Assembly (NCBI RefSeq): GCF_013170705.1
Contig: NZ_CP033334.1
Span: 868,001-932,000, forward strand
Direction: 5' to 3'
Length of the DNA stretch: 64,000 nt
Source of the DNA: Mesorhizobium loti
Lineage (GTDB): Bacteria; Pseudomonadota; Alphaproteobacteria; Rhizobiales; Rhizobiaceae
This document shows, in pieces, positions 1 to 7,641 of the stretch. How positions within the stretch are numbered: position 1 is the stretch's first letter; each line of letters opens with the position of its first letter. Made by a program: the position numbers and the translations under genes. Under the pieces are notes generated by a model. That model saw nothing but the letters and a program-made list of their open reading frames with translations. It had not been told where the DNA came from and made no database searches.

Positions 1-2
1 AG

Positions 3-314
3 GAGCGACTTCGGGTAGAGCAGCAGCAGCGGTACCAGCGATGGCGTGAAGAGGACCGGATGGCTCGCGAACAGCGGCTCCTGTCAGGCGCTGACTGCAA
101 GTGGACGCAGCTCCAGAAATCGCCTCATTGGTTTTGCCGGGCCAATGGAAGGACATACCGTCTTTCGCCAACAAAGGACAAAATGTGGAACCTCTACCGC
201 GTTAGTTCGGTCACGGAGGAAGACGAGAGAGCCTTGATCGGGAAGTACCGAGGGCGTGGCGACGCGACGAAAGTGGTTTCGCAAATGGCCTATCAGCCGG
301 AGCCAAGGTGGTAA
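3..314 (+). CDS. Hypothetical protein, 3' end of a gene cut by the window edge
   Basis: The reading frame is open from the first bases of the window to the TGG-TAA end at 314, so the gene begins to the left. An internal ATG at 60 would give 84 residues, but the codons before it are open too and encode a Gln/Glu/Arg-rich, coiled-coil-like stretch (RVEQQQRYQRWREED). The C-terminal part is rich in Trp, Tyr, Lys and Arg (WFCRANGRTYRL, MWNLYRV), which would fit a nucleic-acid-binding protein, but I do not recognise a family. It is cargo of the element in comM. Confidence 0.5.
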   Translation, partial: ERLRVEQQQRYQRWREEDRMAREQRLLSGADCKWTQLQKSPHWFCRANGRTYRLSPTKDKMWNLYRVSSVTEEDERALIGKYRGRGDATKVVSQMAYQPEPRW

Positions 315-420
315 CCTCGGCAGAACGGTAAATCGGAGCCACAGCCTTGAGCCACAGCAAAGGGAAACGGTGCCGATGGCGTTAGCCCGTGGTAAGGAAG
401 CTCATTTCGTGGAGGCTTAG

Positions 421-1002
421 ATGGGGCAACTACCTTACCGCCAGCATTGGGACGCCTTGGTGCTGCAGTCATACAGGTCGTTCTTACAGGCGGAGGACCG
501 ACTGCCACTGGCGTTAGCTGACGGGGACAACTACGAGTCGGCGTGTTTCGAGGCACTGCGCCATGCCATGTCTGGGTCAATCTTCCTCTACCACTTCTCT
601 GACATCGCGGCGGTTAGGAACCTGATCCCCAACCTGGTGGTTGGAAACCCCGGCACGTCCAAGCAAGTTCTGCAGGCCACGCGGCAGCGAATAAGTGACG
701 TCCTACGCGCGTCGCAGATGCATCAGCAGGATTACCACAAGCTGCTCGGTGAAGCAGCGAACGCCGTGAAGCACGGAGTGCTGGATCATCAAACCACATA
801 CGTCGACAGGTCAGGCATGGTATTGGCTATCATGTCGGTACAGGCCCAACACGGCGAAGGTAAGCTGGCTTCTCAGCCTCAAGTTGTTATCCGGGCCGAA
901 GCTCGGGGCCACCAGCCCGAGCGGCATTTCTCGCTTCGCGCCGTCATGGACGCTGTGATCGGTGCGTGGTGCGGGCTCCAGCTGGGATTGTCCCTGCCTT
1001 AG
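421..1002 (+). CDS. Hypothetical protein of the comM-integrated element
   Basis: A 193-residue protein with a good GGAGG ribosome site about 6 bases before its ATG. It is mostly helical in appearance and has no signal peptide or membrane segment. The central motif GEAANAVKHG (about residues 109-118) resembles the N-x-x-KH type motif of some HEPN-like helical domains, but this is a weak resemblance and I do not assign the family. Codon use is less GC-biased than in the chromosomal genes to the right. No partner is evident; the next reading frame downstream is the broken DUF982 gene. Confidence 0.6.
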   Translation: MGQLPYRQHWDALVLQSYRSFLQAEDRLPLALADGDNYESACFEALRHAMSGSIFLYHFSDIAAVRNLIPNLVVGNPGTSKQVLQATRQRISDVLRASQMHQQDYHKLLGEAANAVKHGVLDHQTTYVDRSGMVLAIMSVQAQHGEGKLASQPQVVIRAEARGHQPERHFSLRAVMDAVIGAWCGLQLGLSLP

Positions 1003-1120
1003 TTCACCCTTTCTGCAGCCTGATCGAGGGGGGGCACGGGGGGCTCCGCGCGAGCCAGTTATCCGATCCCCCGCTCAGAGATTTCTACCAAACATTCCCG
1101 ACCTCCATTGGCATCTCCTC

Positions 1121-1362
1121 ATGGCACTCCATTGGTTCAACCCTCCGGTCTACGTCAGGACCGACCGCCCTGGCATCCGCTTCGGGGTAAGCCACGTCGA
1201 GGGGGCCGCTGAGCAACTCCTCAAGTGGAGCAAGCGTGGCCCTAATGGAAGCAGGCGGTGGAGACCTGCATGGCAGCCATTGAAGGACAGGTGCCTTCTC
1301 AGGACGCCCGCAGGGCATTCGAGGCAGCGGCCAAGCAGGAGAACAGGTTCCTCCCTCAGTGA
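1121..1362 (+). pseudogene. DUF982-family gene broken by a single-base frameshift
   Basis: From the ATG at 1121 the frame reads HWFNPPVYVRTDRPG and continues to KWSKRGPN near 1245. The rest of the family pattern (WKQAVETCMAAIEG, then DARRAFEAAAKQE) continues in another frame to a TGA at 1360-1362. Inserting one A in the run CCTAATGG near 1244 joins the halves into one 80-residue DUF982-like protein with the usual order: short beta N-terminus, RGP turn, helical C-terminus with ARRAF. DUF982 proteins are small, of unknown role, and abundant in rhizobial accessory regions. There is no clear ribosome site before 1121. A sequencing error cannot be excluded. Confidence 0.7.
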
Positions 1363-1426
1363 CGCCAAACCATCACCGCTGAGGCAACCAAGATCGCCGG
1401 TACCTTTGCCGTTAGTATGGTCTTCA

Positions 1427-1491
1427 GCAAGCATAGACAAGACCCAATGCTTGCAATCGAACAGCAAGCATGTTATCTGCCTCATGCTTGC
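1427..1491. promoter_or_regulatory. Double-dyad operator upstream of the P63C gene
   Basis: The octamer GCAAGCAT or its complement ATGCTTGC occurs four times: 1427-1434, 1447-1454, 1464-1471 and 1484-1491. This makes two tandem copies, 37 bp apart, of the dyad GCAAGCAT-N12-ATGCTTGC. The spacers differ in sequence while the arms and two flanking bases on each side (CA before, AA after) are conserved. The array ends just before the ribosome site of the gene starting at 1506. By position it is an operator for a dimeric repressor, probably encoded on the element; the regulator is not identified. Confidence 0.75.
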
Positions 1492-1505
1492 AACGAGGAA
1501 GTGTC

Positions 1506-2507
1506 ATGTCTGAACAAACTCCCCAGAGCCGTGGTGGCGAAGCGCGCGCTGAGAAACTGACCGCCGAGCAAAAGAGCGAGATCGCCCGCCAAGGTGCAAA
1601 GACGCGGTGGGAGGTTGATCGCACCCTGCCGAAGGCAACGCACGCCGGAAAGCTCGTAATCGGCAACAGCGAAATCCCGTGTGCGGTCCTACCCGACGGC
1701 ACGAGGCTCCTGACGCAGGAAGGCTTTCTGGGCGCGCTGGGCCGGTCGACAAAGCCGAAGGGTCGCTCGCAGCAGCCCTCAGAGGACTTGCCGCCGTTCC
1801 TTGCCACAGTGAGCCTTTCGTCCCTGATCACAGACGACATTCGCGCTGCAACTGTGCCAATCGTCTTTCGGACACCCACGGGAGGCAAGGCTCTGGGGTA
1901 CAGGGCAGAACTACTGCCCAAGGTCTGTGATCTCTTCCTTGAAGCTCGCCGGCTAAACCTTCTAACCGCTCAGCAGCAGCAGATCGCCGACAAGTGCGAA
2001 ATCCTCGTTCGCGCGCTCGCTCAGGTAGGCATCGTAGCCTTAGTCGATGAAGCCACAGGCTTCCAAGACGAGCGAGAGAGGGACGCCCTCCACCAGTTGC
2101 TTTCGCTCTACCTCTCAGAGGAGAAGTTGGCCTGGGCGAGGCGGTTTCCCAACGAATACTATCGACAGCTTTATCGGCTGAGGGGCTGGAGTTGGCCGGT
2201 AGGCAAGGCCAAGACCCCGTTGGTTGGGACGTTGACCAATAAGATTGTCTACGATCGCTTGCCGGACGGCGTGCTGGAGGAGCTTCGTAAGCGGAACCCC
2301 ACGGAACCGGGTACCGGGCGGCGCAAATGGAAACACCATCAGTTTCTATCTGAAGACCTCGGCCAACCCGATCTGCGTGACCACCTTCTTCAGCTTGTGG
2401 CGATCATGCGGATTTCCAAGGATTGGGCGACGTTCATGGTGCATTTCGAGGATGCCTTCCCGAAACCGGGGGCTCAACTTTCGCTGCTACTTGAGGACGC
2501 GGATTGA
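1506..2507 (+). CDS. P63C-domain protein (phage-type regulator module)
   Basis: A 333-residue protein. The start at 1506 is chosen because GAGGAA lies five bases upstream; an upstream in-frame ATG at 1470 sits inside the operator and lacks such a site. The N-terminal about 35 residues are charged and Gln/Lys-rich. A beta-rich segment follows (GNSEIPCAVLPDGTRLLTQ), then the helical C-terminal P63C-like region from about residue 150 with FPNEYYRQLYRLRGW and a conserved tail. P63C domains were described in shuffled regulators of DNA viruses and phages alongside KilA-N/BRO modules, so a role in element regulation is likely, but the molecular activity is unknown. It converges on the recombinase gene 53 bp away. 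Confidence 0.75.
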   Translation: MSEQTPQSRGGEARAEKLTAEQKSEIARQGAKTRWEVDRTLPKATHAGKLVIGNSEIPCAVLPDGTRLLTQEGFLGALGRSTKPKGRSQQPSEDLPPFLATVSLSSLITDDIRAATVPIVFRTPTGGKALGYRAELLPKVCDLFLEARRLNLLTAQQQQIADKCEILVRALAQVGIVALVDEATGFQDERERDALHQLLSLYLSEEKLAWARRFPNEYYRQLYRLRGWSWPVGKAKTPLVGTLTNKIVYDRLPDGVLEELRKRNPTEPGTGRRKWKHHQFLSEDLGQPDLRDHLLQLVAIMRISKDWATFMVHFEDAFPKPGAQLSLLLEDAD

Positions 2508-2560
2508 GGGTGCCCTCGCCAACCCAGCCGCTGCATCCGGCCGACGTTCAGGCACCGCTC

Positions 2561-4099
2561 TTAGGCGTCACTCGGCCATGCGAACATCAGCCCGGTCTTC
2601 TCTCCGGGGGCATGTTTCCAGTGGAACCAAAGATACCCGCAGGGCCAGTCCACCGTCACTTTGTTGAACAGTTGGCGCAGTGTCGCGTTTATCGCCACTA
2701 TGTCGCGCTCGGTCGCCACCAGCCCTTCAACGAGCCGGTCAACCGTTTGTTGGGTCCTGTTCGTCAATGCCTCCGAAACCTTCTCACCGACCTCGCTAAC
2801 TTGGCTTCTGATCGTCTCGCGGTCGGCTTCAACCTGCCGCAAGCTATCCAACAATACCGCCGAAGACCCTCCTTGCTTGATCGCGTCGATGATGTTGCTG
2901 ATCTCCTCGTCGTGGCCCTGTTCAGCCGCCAGAAGTCGCTGCCACTCGGCTTCCAGAGCCTCATCAGGGGCAGGGAGCGTGCGCCAGAACTCGTCGGCCT
3001 TCTCCGTCAACGCGAACTCAACCTGCTTGCAAGGAATTGACTTATACGCGCACCCTTTGCCCACCTTCGCCCTGACGCAAACAAGGGAGGGCCGTGATCT
3101 GCTGCCCTTGTTCACGCGGGTCATTGTCGACCCGCACTTCGGGCAAACCGCAAGCCCAGCGAGCACGTTCTCGATGCCATTGACAACAGTTCTCGCTCCC
3201 CTCCCGGTTGCGAGAGTCCCGACCCGCTCGAACGTTTCGCGATCAACCGCCGCTGGGAAATAGCCCTCCACAGGGTCAGTAGGGATGCGTCGTTTCCTAC
3301 CGCCGATCCGCTCCACACGGTGAGGAGTATGCACTCCCACCACGGAGGGATCCGCCAGCATCTTCTTGACGTACGAGCGATGCCACATCTTGCCTGCGCC
3401 GAAGACTGGTACGCCCTCACGATTCAGCGTCTGTGCAATCGCGTGCTGCCCTTGACCAGCCAAGGTCAAGTCAAACACACGGCGAACAACCTCGGCGCGC
3501 TCGGGGATCAGATCAAATCCACTGCGATCTTCCCGAAGCCGAACCCAGCCAGGGCTTAGCATCGTCATCGGGACGCCTCGCTCCTTCAACTTCAGCCGCT
3601 TACCGTGCCATGCGGCGCGAAGGAGTTCCTGCTTTCGGGCGCTCTCATCGTTGGCCCGGATAAACCCAATGATGATCTCGAAGATTGCAAACTGGTTCTG
3701 CCGGAGGCTTTCCCGAGAGTACGCCCTGTCGTTACTGAGTGTGACAACGGTGATCCCCGCCGACAGGAGGCCCGTGAAGACCGCCTGAGCGTCCAAGATG
3801 CTGTCGCGGGAGATGCGGTCAAAGTTCTCGACCAACAGGAAGCTACCCGGCTTGATGTCACCTGATTGGACCAGCGAAAGGAAGTCTCCCAGTGCACCCA
3901 CGGCAACGTTAGCTCCGCGAAAGGCGGAGACACCAAGGTCGCGAAAGGTCGTTGTGTCGTCGAGAATGAGATTGTGCTGGGCGGCATACTTCACGGCCTT
4001 GTCGGTCTGCCGACGGAGGCTGTCGCCGGCACCCTGCTCAGGCGTAGAGAAGCGTATGTATGAGTACGCGCGGGGTCTTGGGCTCTTGGTCTTTGTCAT
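2561..4099 (-). CDS. Large serine recombinase (site-specific integrase)
   Basis: A 512-residue large serine recombinase that would catalyse integration and excision of the element at comM. The resolvase domain covers about residues 10-155 with the putative nucleophile Ser18 in YIRFSTPEQ and arginines 95 and 98 in FDRISRD. The recombinase domain spans about 185-290. A zinc ribbon follows with Cys319, Cys322, Cys341 and Cys350, then a coiled coil (about 380-470) that in this family controls directionality. All expected parts are present, so it looks functional. Its start is about 35 bp from the comM junction. A directionality factor would be expected elsewhere in the element and is not visible here. 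Confidence 0.95.
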   Translation of the reverse strand: MTKTKSPRPRAYSYIRFSTPEQGAGDSLRRQTDKAVKYAAQHNLILDDTTTFRDLGVSAFRGANVAVGALGDFLSLVQSGDIKPGSFLLVENFDRISRDSILDAQAVFTGLLSAGITVVTLSNDRAYSRESLRQNQFAIFEIIIGFIRANDESARKQELLRAAWHGKRLKLKERGVPMTMLSPGWVRLREDRSGFDLIPERAEVVRRVFDLTLAGQGQHAIAQTLNREGVPVFGAGKMWHRSYVKKMLADPSVVGVHTPHRVERIGGRKRRIPTDPVEGYFPAAVDRETFERVGTLATGRGARTVVNGIENVLAGLAVCPKCGSTMTRVNKGSRSRPSLVCVRAKVGKGCAYKSIPCKQVEFALTEKADEFWRTLPAPDEALEAEWQRLLAAEQGHDEEISNIIDAIKQGGSSAVLLDSLRQVEADRETIRSQVSEVGEKVSEALTNRTQQTVDRLVEGLVATERDIVAINATLRQLFNKVTVDWPCGYLWFHWKHAPGEKTGLMFAWPSDA

Positions 4100-4129
4100 A
4101 GCTAACGCGTCCTATCCGATGCGGGGTCC

Positions 4130-4141
4130 AATGTCCATAAC
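4130..4141. other. Attachment-site junction between the element and comM
   Basis: Going left from the Walker A codons, comM-like coding matches the family through H-N-M-L-M-V (CATAACATGTTGATG, 4136 onward). The next codon to the left is GTC where the family normally has Gly, and from there the frame is non-homologous and reaches a stop at 4103-4105. The crossover therefore lies at about 4133-4136. Large serine recombinases exchange at a two-base core, so no long direct repeat is expected; the partner site is outside the window. Confidence 0.7.
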
Positions 4142-5038
4142 ATGTTGATGGTCGGCCCTCCAGGCTCGGGCAAATCGATGCTGGCGCAGCGGCTGCCGTC
4201 GATCCTGCCGCCGCTGGCGCCGAAGGAATTGCTGGAAGTCTCGATGATCGCCTCGGTGGCGGGCGAGCTCGGCGAAGGCAAGCTGACCGACCGGCAGCCG
4301 TTCCGCGCCCCACATCACTCGGCCTCGATGGCGGCGATGGTCGGCGGCGGATTGCGCGCGCGGCCGGGCGAAGTGTCGCTGGCGCATCACGGCGTGCTGT
4401 TCCTCGACGAGTTCCCCGAATTCACGCCGCAGACCCTCGATGCGCTGCGCCAGCCGCTGGAGACCGGCGACTGCATGATCGCGCGCGCCAACCACCGCGT
4501 CACCTATCCGGCGCGCATCCAGCTGGTGGCGGCGATGAACCCGTGCCGCTGCGGCATGGCCGGCGAGCCGGGCTATCGCTGCCTGCGCGGCGAGCGCTGC
4601 CGTACCGACTACCAGGCGCGCATTTCCGGTCCGCTGCTCGACCGCATCGATCTCAGGATCGAAGTTCCCGCGGTCTCGGCCAGCGACCTGATAAGGCCCG
4701 ACAGGGCGGAGAAGAGTGCGGCGGTGGCGATGCGCGTGGCACGCGCCCGCACCTTGCAACGCGAGCGTTTCGAGCGGCTCGGCGTGACCAGCGCCACCAC
4801 CAACGCGCATTGCGCGCCGGCCGTCATCGAAGACATCGCCATGCCCGACGCCGCCGGCCTCTCGCTGCTCAAGGACGCCAGCGAAAAACTCGCCTTTTCG
4901 GCGCGCGCCTACCACCGCGTGCTGAAAGTGGCGCGCACGCTGGCCGACCTCGACGCCAGCGAGACCGTCGGCCGCATCCATCTCGCCGAGGCGATCTCCT
5001 ATCGCATGAGCTCGGAGCGTGTAGCGCAGGCGGCGTAG
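4136..5038 (+). pseudogene. comM: comM (Mg-chelatase-like AAA+ ATPase), 3' fragment left by integration
   Basis: About 300 residues of the C-terminal part of ComM/YifB, the AAA+ helicase-like protein involved in branch migration during natural transformation. Present are Walker A (GPPGSGKS), Walker B (LFLDEFPEF), the AMNPCRCG motif followed by a Cys-rich stretch ending CRTDY, and the C-terminal Mg-chelatase domain. The N-terminal about 200 residues, which carry the Lon-like domain, are missing because the serine-recombinase element has inserted immediately before Walker A. An ATG at 4142 could still start a 298-residue ATPase fragment, but without a native promoter expression is doubtful. Confidence 0.9.
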
Positions 5039-5201
5039 GTGTCCGGCGTCGGCGTGTCCTGAGCAACCAGCCCGGCCGTCCAGCAAGATTTCAGGCGAGG
5101 AGGACCGTTCCGGCTCGCAATCTGACCTCTATCAAGTGAGAGGAGGCCGCCGGCGCTTCCGCCCAGCCTCGGTCTGCGCGGATCTCTTCTGGACCTTTTG
5201 T

Positions 5202-7373
5202 TCAGGCCGTCGCTTTCGCCTTCAGCTCCAACCTCCGAGCATGCAGCACCGGCTCGGTGTAGCCATTCGGCTGGCTCGTTCCCTTGAACACCAGGTCGCA
5301 GGCGGCTTGGAAGGCGATCGAGGTGTCAAAATCCGGCGCCATCGGCCGGTACAGCGGATCGCCGACATTCTGGCGGTCGACGATGGCCGCCATGCGCTGC
5401 AGGGAATCGCGCACCTGGATTTCCGAACACACCTTGTGGCGCAGCCAGTTGGCGATGTGCTGCGAGGAGATGCGCAGCGTGGCGCGGTCTTCCATCAGGC
5501 CGACATCGTTGATGTCGGGCACTTTGGAGCAGCCGACGCCCTGGTCGATCCAGCGCACGACATAGCCCAGAATGCCTTGCGCGTTGTTGTCGAGTTCGCG
5601 CTGGATCTCGTCGGGCGTCCAGTTCGGCCGCACCGCCACCGGCACGGAAAGGATATCGTCGAGTTTCGCCCTCGGGCGGCTCTTCAGCGCCGCCTGCACG
5701 GCATGCACGTCGACCTTGTGGTAGTGGGTCGCATGCAGTGTCGCCGCCGTCGGCGACGGCACCCAGGCGGTGTTGGCGCCGGCCCTGGGATGGGCGATCT
5801 TCTGTTCCAGCATGGCCGCCATCAGGTCCGGCATCGCCCACATGCCCTTGCCGATCTGGGCGTGGCCGGCCAGCCCGCATTCGAGCCCGATGTCGACATT
5901 CCAGGCCTCGTAGGCGGAAATCCAGGCGGCCTGCTTCATGTCGCCCTTGCGGATCATCGGGCCGGCTTCCATCGAGGTGTGGATCTCGTCGCCGGTGCGG
6001 TCGAGGAAGCCGGTGTTGATGAACACCACGCGGTCTTTTGCCGAGCGGATCGCTTCCTTGAGGTTGACGGTGGTGCGCCGTTCCTCGTCCATGATGCCCA
6101 TCTTGATGGTGTTTCTCGCCATGCCGAGCAGCGCTTCGACTCGGTCGAAGATCTCGACGGCGAAGGCGACCTCTTCCGGCCCGTGCATCTTGGGCTTCAC
6201 GACGTACATCGAGCCGGCGCGGGAGTTGGCGCGCCGCCCCTTCAATCCGACATCGTGCAGCGCGATCAGCGCCGTCAGCGCCGCGTCCATGATGCCTTCC
6301 GGCACCTCGTTGCCGTCGCGGTCCAGGATCGCTGGATTGGTCATCAGGTGACCGACATTCCTGACCAGCATCAGCGAGCGGCCGGGCAGGGTGAGCTGGC
6401 CGCCGGCGGGCGCGGTGTAGGCACGGTCGGGATTGAGCTTGCGGACAAAGCTCTTGCCGGCCTTGGTGATCTCCTCGGCGAGATCGCCCTTCATCAGGCC
6501 GAGCCAGTTGCGGTAGACCACGACCTTGTCCTCGGCATCCACCGCCGCGACCGAATCCTCGCAGTCCTGGATGGTGGTCAGCGCCGATTCCAGGATGACG
6601 TCGGCGATGCCCGCCGGATCGGTGCGGCCGATCTGGTTGGCGCGGTCGATGACGATCTCGATGTGAAGCCCGTTTTTCACCAGCAGCACGGCATCCGGAT
6701 TGGCGGCATCGCCGCGATAGCCGACGAATTGTTTGGGATCGGCCAGCGTGGTGCCACCGGCTCCGGCGCCGAGCTTCAGCGCGCCATTGGCCACCGACAG
6801 CCCGTTGACACCCGCCCATTTACCCGAGGTGAGCGGCACCGACTGGTCGAGAAAATCCTTGGCCCAGGCGATGACCCTGGCGCCGCGCGCCGGATTGAAG
6901 CCCTTGCCTTTTTCCGCGCCGCCCGTCTCGGGAATGGCATCGGTGCCGTAGAGCGCGTCGTAGAGCGAGCCCCAGCGCGCATTGGCGGCATTGAGCGCAT
7001 AGCGCGCATTCATCACCGGAACGACCAGCTGCGGCCCGGCGACATCAGCGATTTCCGGGTCGACATTCTCCGTCGACACGCTGAAGGCCGGTCCCTCCGG
7101 GAGGAGATAGCCGATCTCCTTCAGGAAGGTCTTGTAGACGTCCATGTCGACGGGCGCGCCATTGTCACGGTACCAGCCGTCGAGCTTTTCCTGCATGGCG
7201 TCGCGTTTTGCCAGAAGCGACCGGTTCTTCGGCGCGAGATCGTGGACGATGGCCGAAAAGCCGTTCCAGAACGCATCGGCGACGATGCCGGTGCCGGGCA
7301 AGACCTCGCCAGCCACAAAGTCATGCAGCTCGCGGGCAATCCGCAATCCGGCGATCTCGACGCGATCGGTCAT
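5202..7373 (-). CDS. glcB: Malate synthase G
   Basis: Condenses glyoxylate with acetyl-CoA to malate, the second step of the glyoxylate bypass. The 723-residue length equals that of the G isoform, and characteristic segments such as [20 protein letters not shown], the nearby [10 protein letters not shown] and [14 protein letters not shown] are present. The start at 7373 is chosen over the frame's upstream ATG at 7433 because GGAG lies eight bases before it and [10 protein letters not shown] is the usual N-terminus. It converges on the comM fragment. No isocitrate lyase gene is nearby, so the partner must be elsewhere; glyoxylate from glycolate or purine breakdown is another source. Confidence 0.95.
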   Translation of the reverse strand: MTDRVEIAGLRIARELHDFVAGEVLPGTGIVADAFWNGFSAIVHDLAPKNRSLLAKRDAMQEKLDGWYRDNGAPVDMDVYKTFLKEIGYLLPEGPAFSVSTENVDPEIADVAGPQLVVPVMNARYALNAANARWGSLYDALYGTDAIPETGGAEKGKGFNPARGARVIAWAKDFLDQSVPLTSGKWAGVNGLSVANGALKLGAGAGGTTLADPKQFVGYRGDAANPDAVLLVKNGLHIEIVIDRANQIGRTDPAGIADVILESALTTIQDCEDSVAAVDAEDKVVVYRNWLGLMKGDLAEEITKAGKSFVRKLNPDRAYTAPAGGQLTLPGRSLMLVRNVGHLMTNPAILDRDGNEVPEGIMDAALTALIALHDVGLKGRRANSRAGSMYVVKPKMHGPEEVAFAVEIFDRVEALLGMARNTIKMGIMDEERRTTVNLKEAIRSAKDRVVFINTGFLDRTGDEIHTSMEAGPMIRKGDMKQAAWISAYEAWNVDIGLECGLAGHAQIGKGMWAMPDLMAAMLEQKIAHPRAGANTAWVPSPTAATLHATHYHKVDVHAVQAALKSRPRAKLDDILSVPVAVRPNWTPDEIQRELDNNAQGILGYVVRWIDQGVGCSKVPDINDVGLMEDRATLRISSQHIANWLRHKVCSEIQVRDSLQRMAAIVDRQNVGDPLYRPMAPDFDTSIAFQAACDLVFKGTSQPNGYTEPVLHARRLELKAKATA

Positions 7374-7481
7374 CAGGCTACTCCAGATGAAAGGCTTTGC
7401 GGGGCGTTTGGCATGTTGAGTTTGCCGGGTCAATTCAGCTTAGGGTGAAGGTGGCGTATTTAGGCAAGTTGGCGGAGCGCC

Positions 7482-7636
7482 GATCTCCCCCCTTTGAGGG
7501 GGAGATGGCCGGCAGGCCAGAGGGGGTCGCCCGACATAAGGTGCTGGCCTGTTCTGTTCAAAGCAGGAGGTCGCGTCCCATCGAACCGACCCCCTCTGTC
7601 GCCTTCGGCGACATCTCCCCCTCAAGGGGGGAGATC
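7482..7636. repeat. Palindrome-rich intergenic repeat, copy 1
   Basis: The left arm has CTCCCCCCTTTGAGGGGGAG followed by a GGCCGGCAGGCC palindrome and AGAGGGGGTC. The right arm has GACCCCCTCTGTCGCC with a TTCGGCGA hairpin and closes with CTCCCCCTCAAGGGGGGAG. It fills the gap between the hydantoinase stop and the malate synthase start. A related copy lies at 9770-9961. This is a rhizobial REP-like mosaic repeat; it may also act as transcription terminator for the hydantoinase gene. Confidence 0.8.
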
Positions 7637-7641
7637 AGCCG

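Larger units (their letters stand above)
1..4135. mobile_element. Right end of an integrated element inserted in comM
   Basis: The segment between the left edge and the comM junction is visibly less GC-rich than the chromosome to its right. It carries phage- or island-type genes: a large serine recombinase at the boundary, a P63C-domain protein, a DUF982 relic and unknowns. The recombinase gene points away from the junction and starts about 35 bp from it, as is usual for self-integrating elements. The left end and the 5' half of comM are outside the window, so the size and type (prophage, ICE or island) cannot be decided. No structural or conjugation gene is visible in this part. Confidence 0.85.

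Noticed and set aside
962..1513. 183-residue plus-strand frame
   Set aside because: It joins unrelated frames through the broken DUF982 gene; only its middle part (HWFNPPVYV to KRGPN) is real family sequence.
4112..5086. 324-residue minus-strand frame across the comM fragment
   Set aside because: Shadow of the comM remnant; no domain-like sequence and a His/Arg-rich composition.
5136..7448. 770-residue open frame on the plus strand
   Set aside because: It is antisense to glcB over its whole length and has the Arg/His/Gly/Asp-rich composition of high-GC shadow frames; glcB has full family match.
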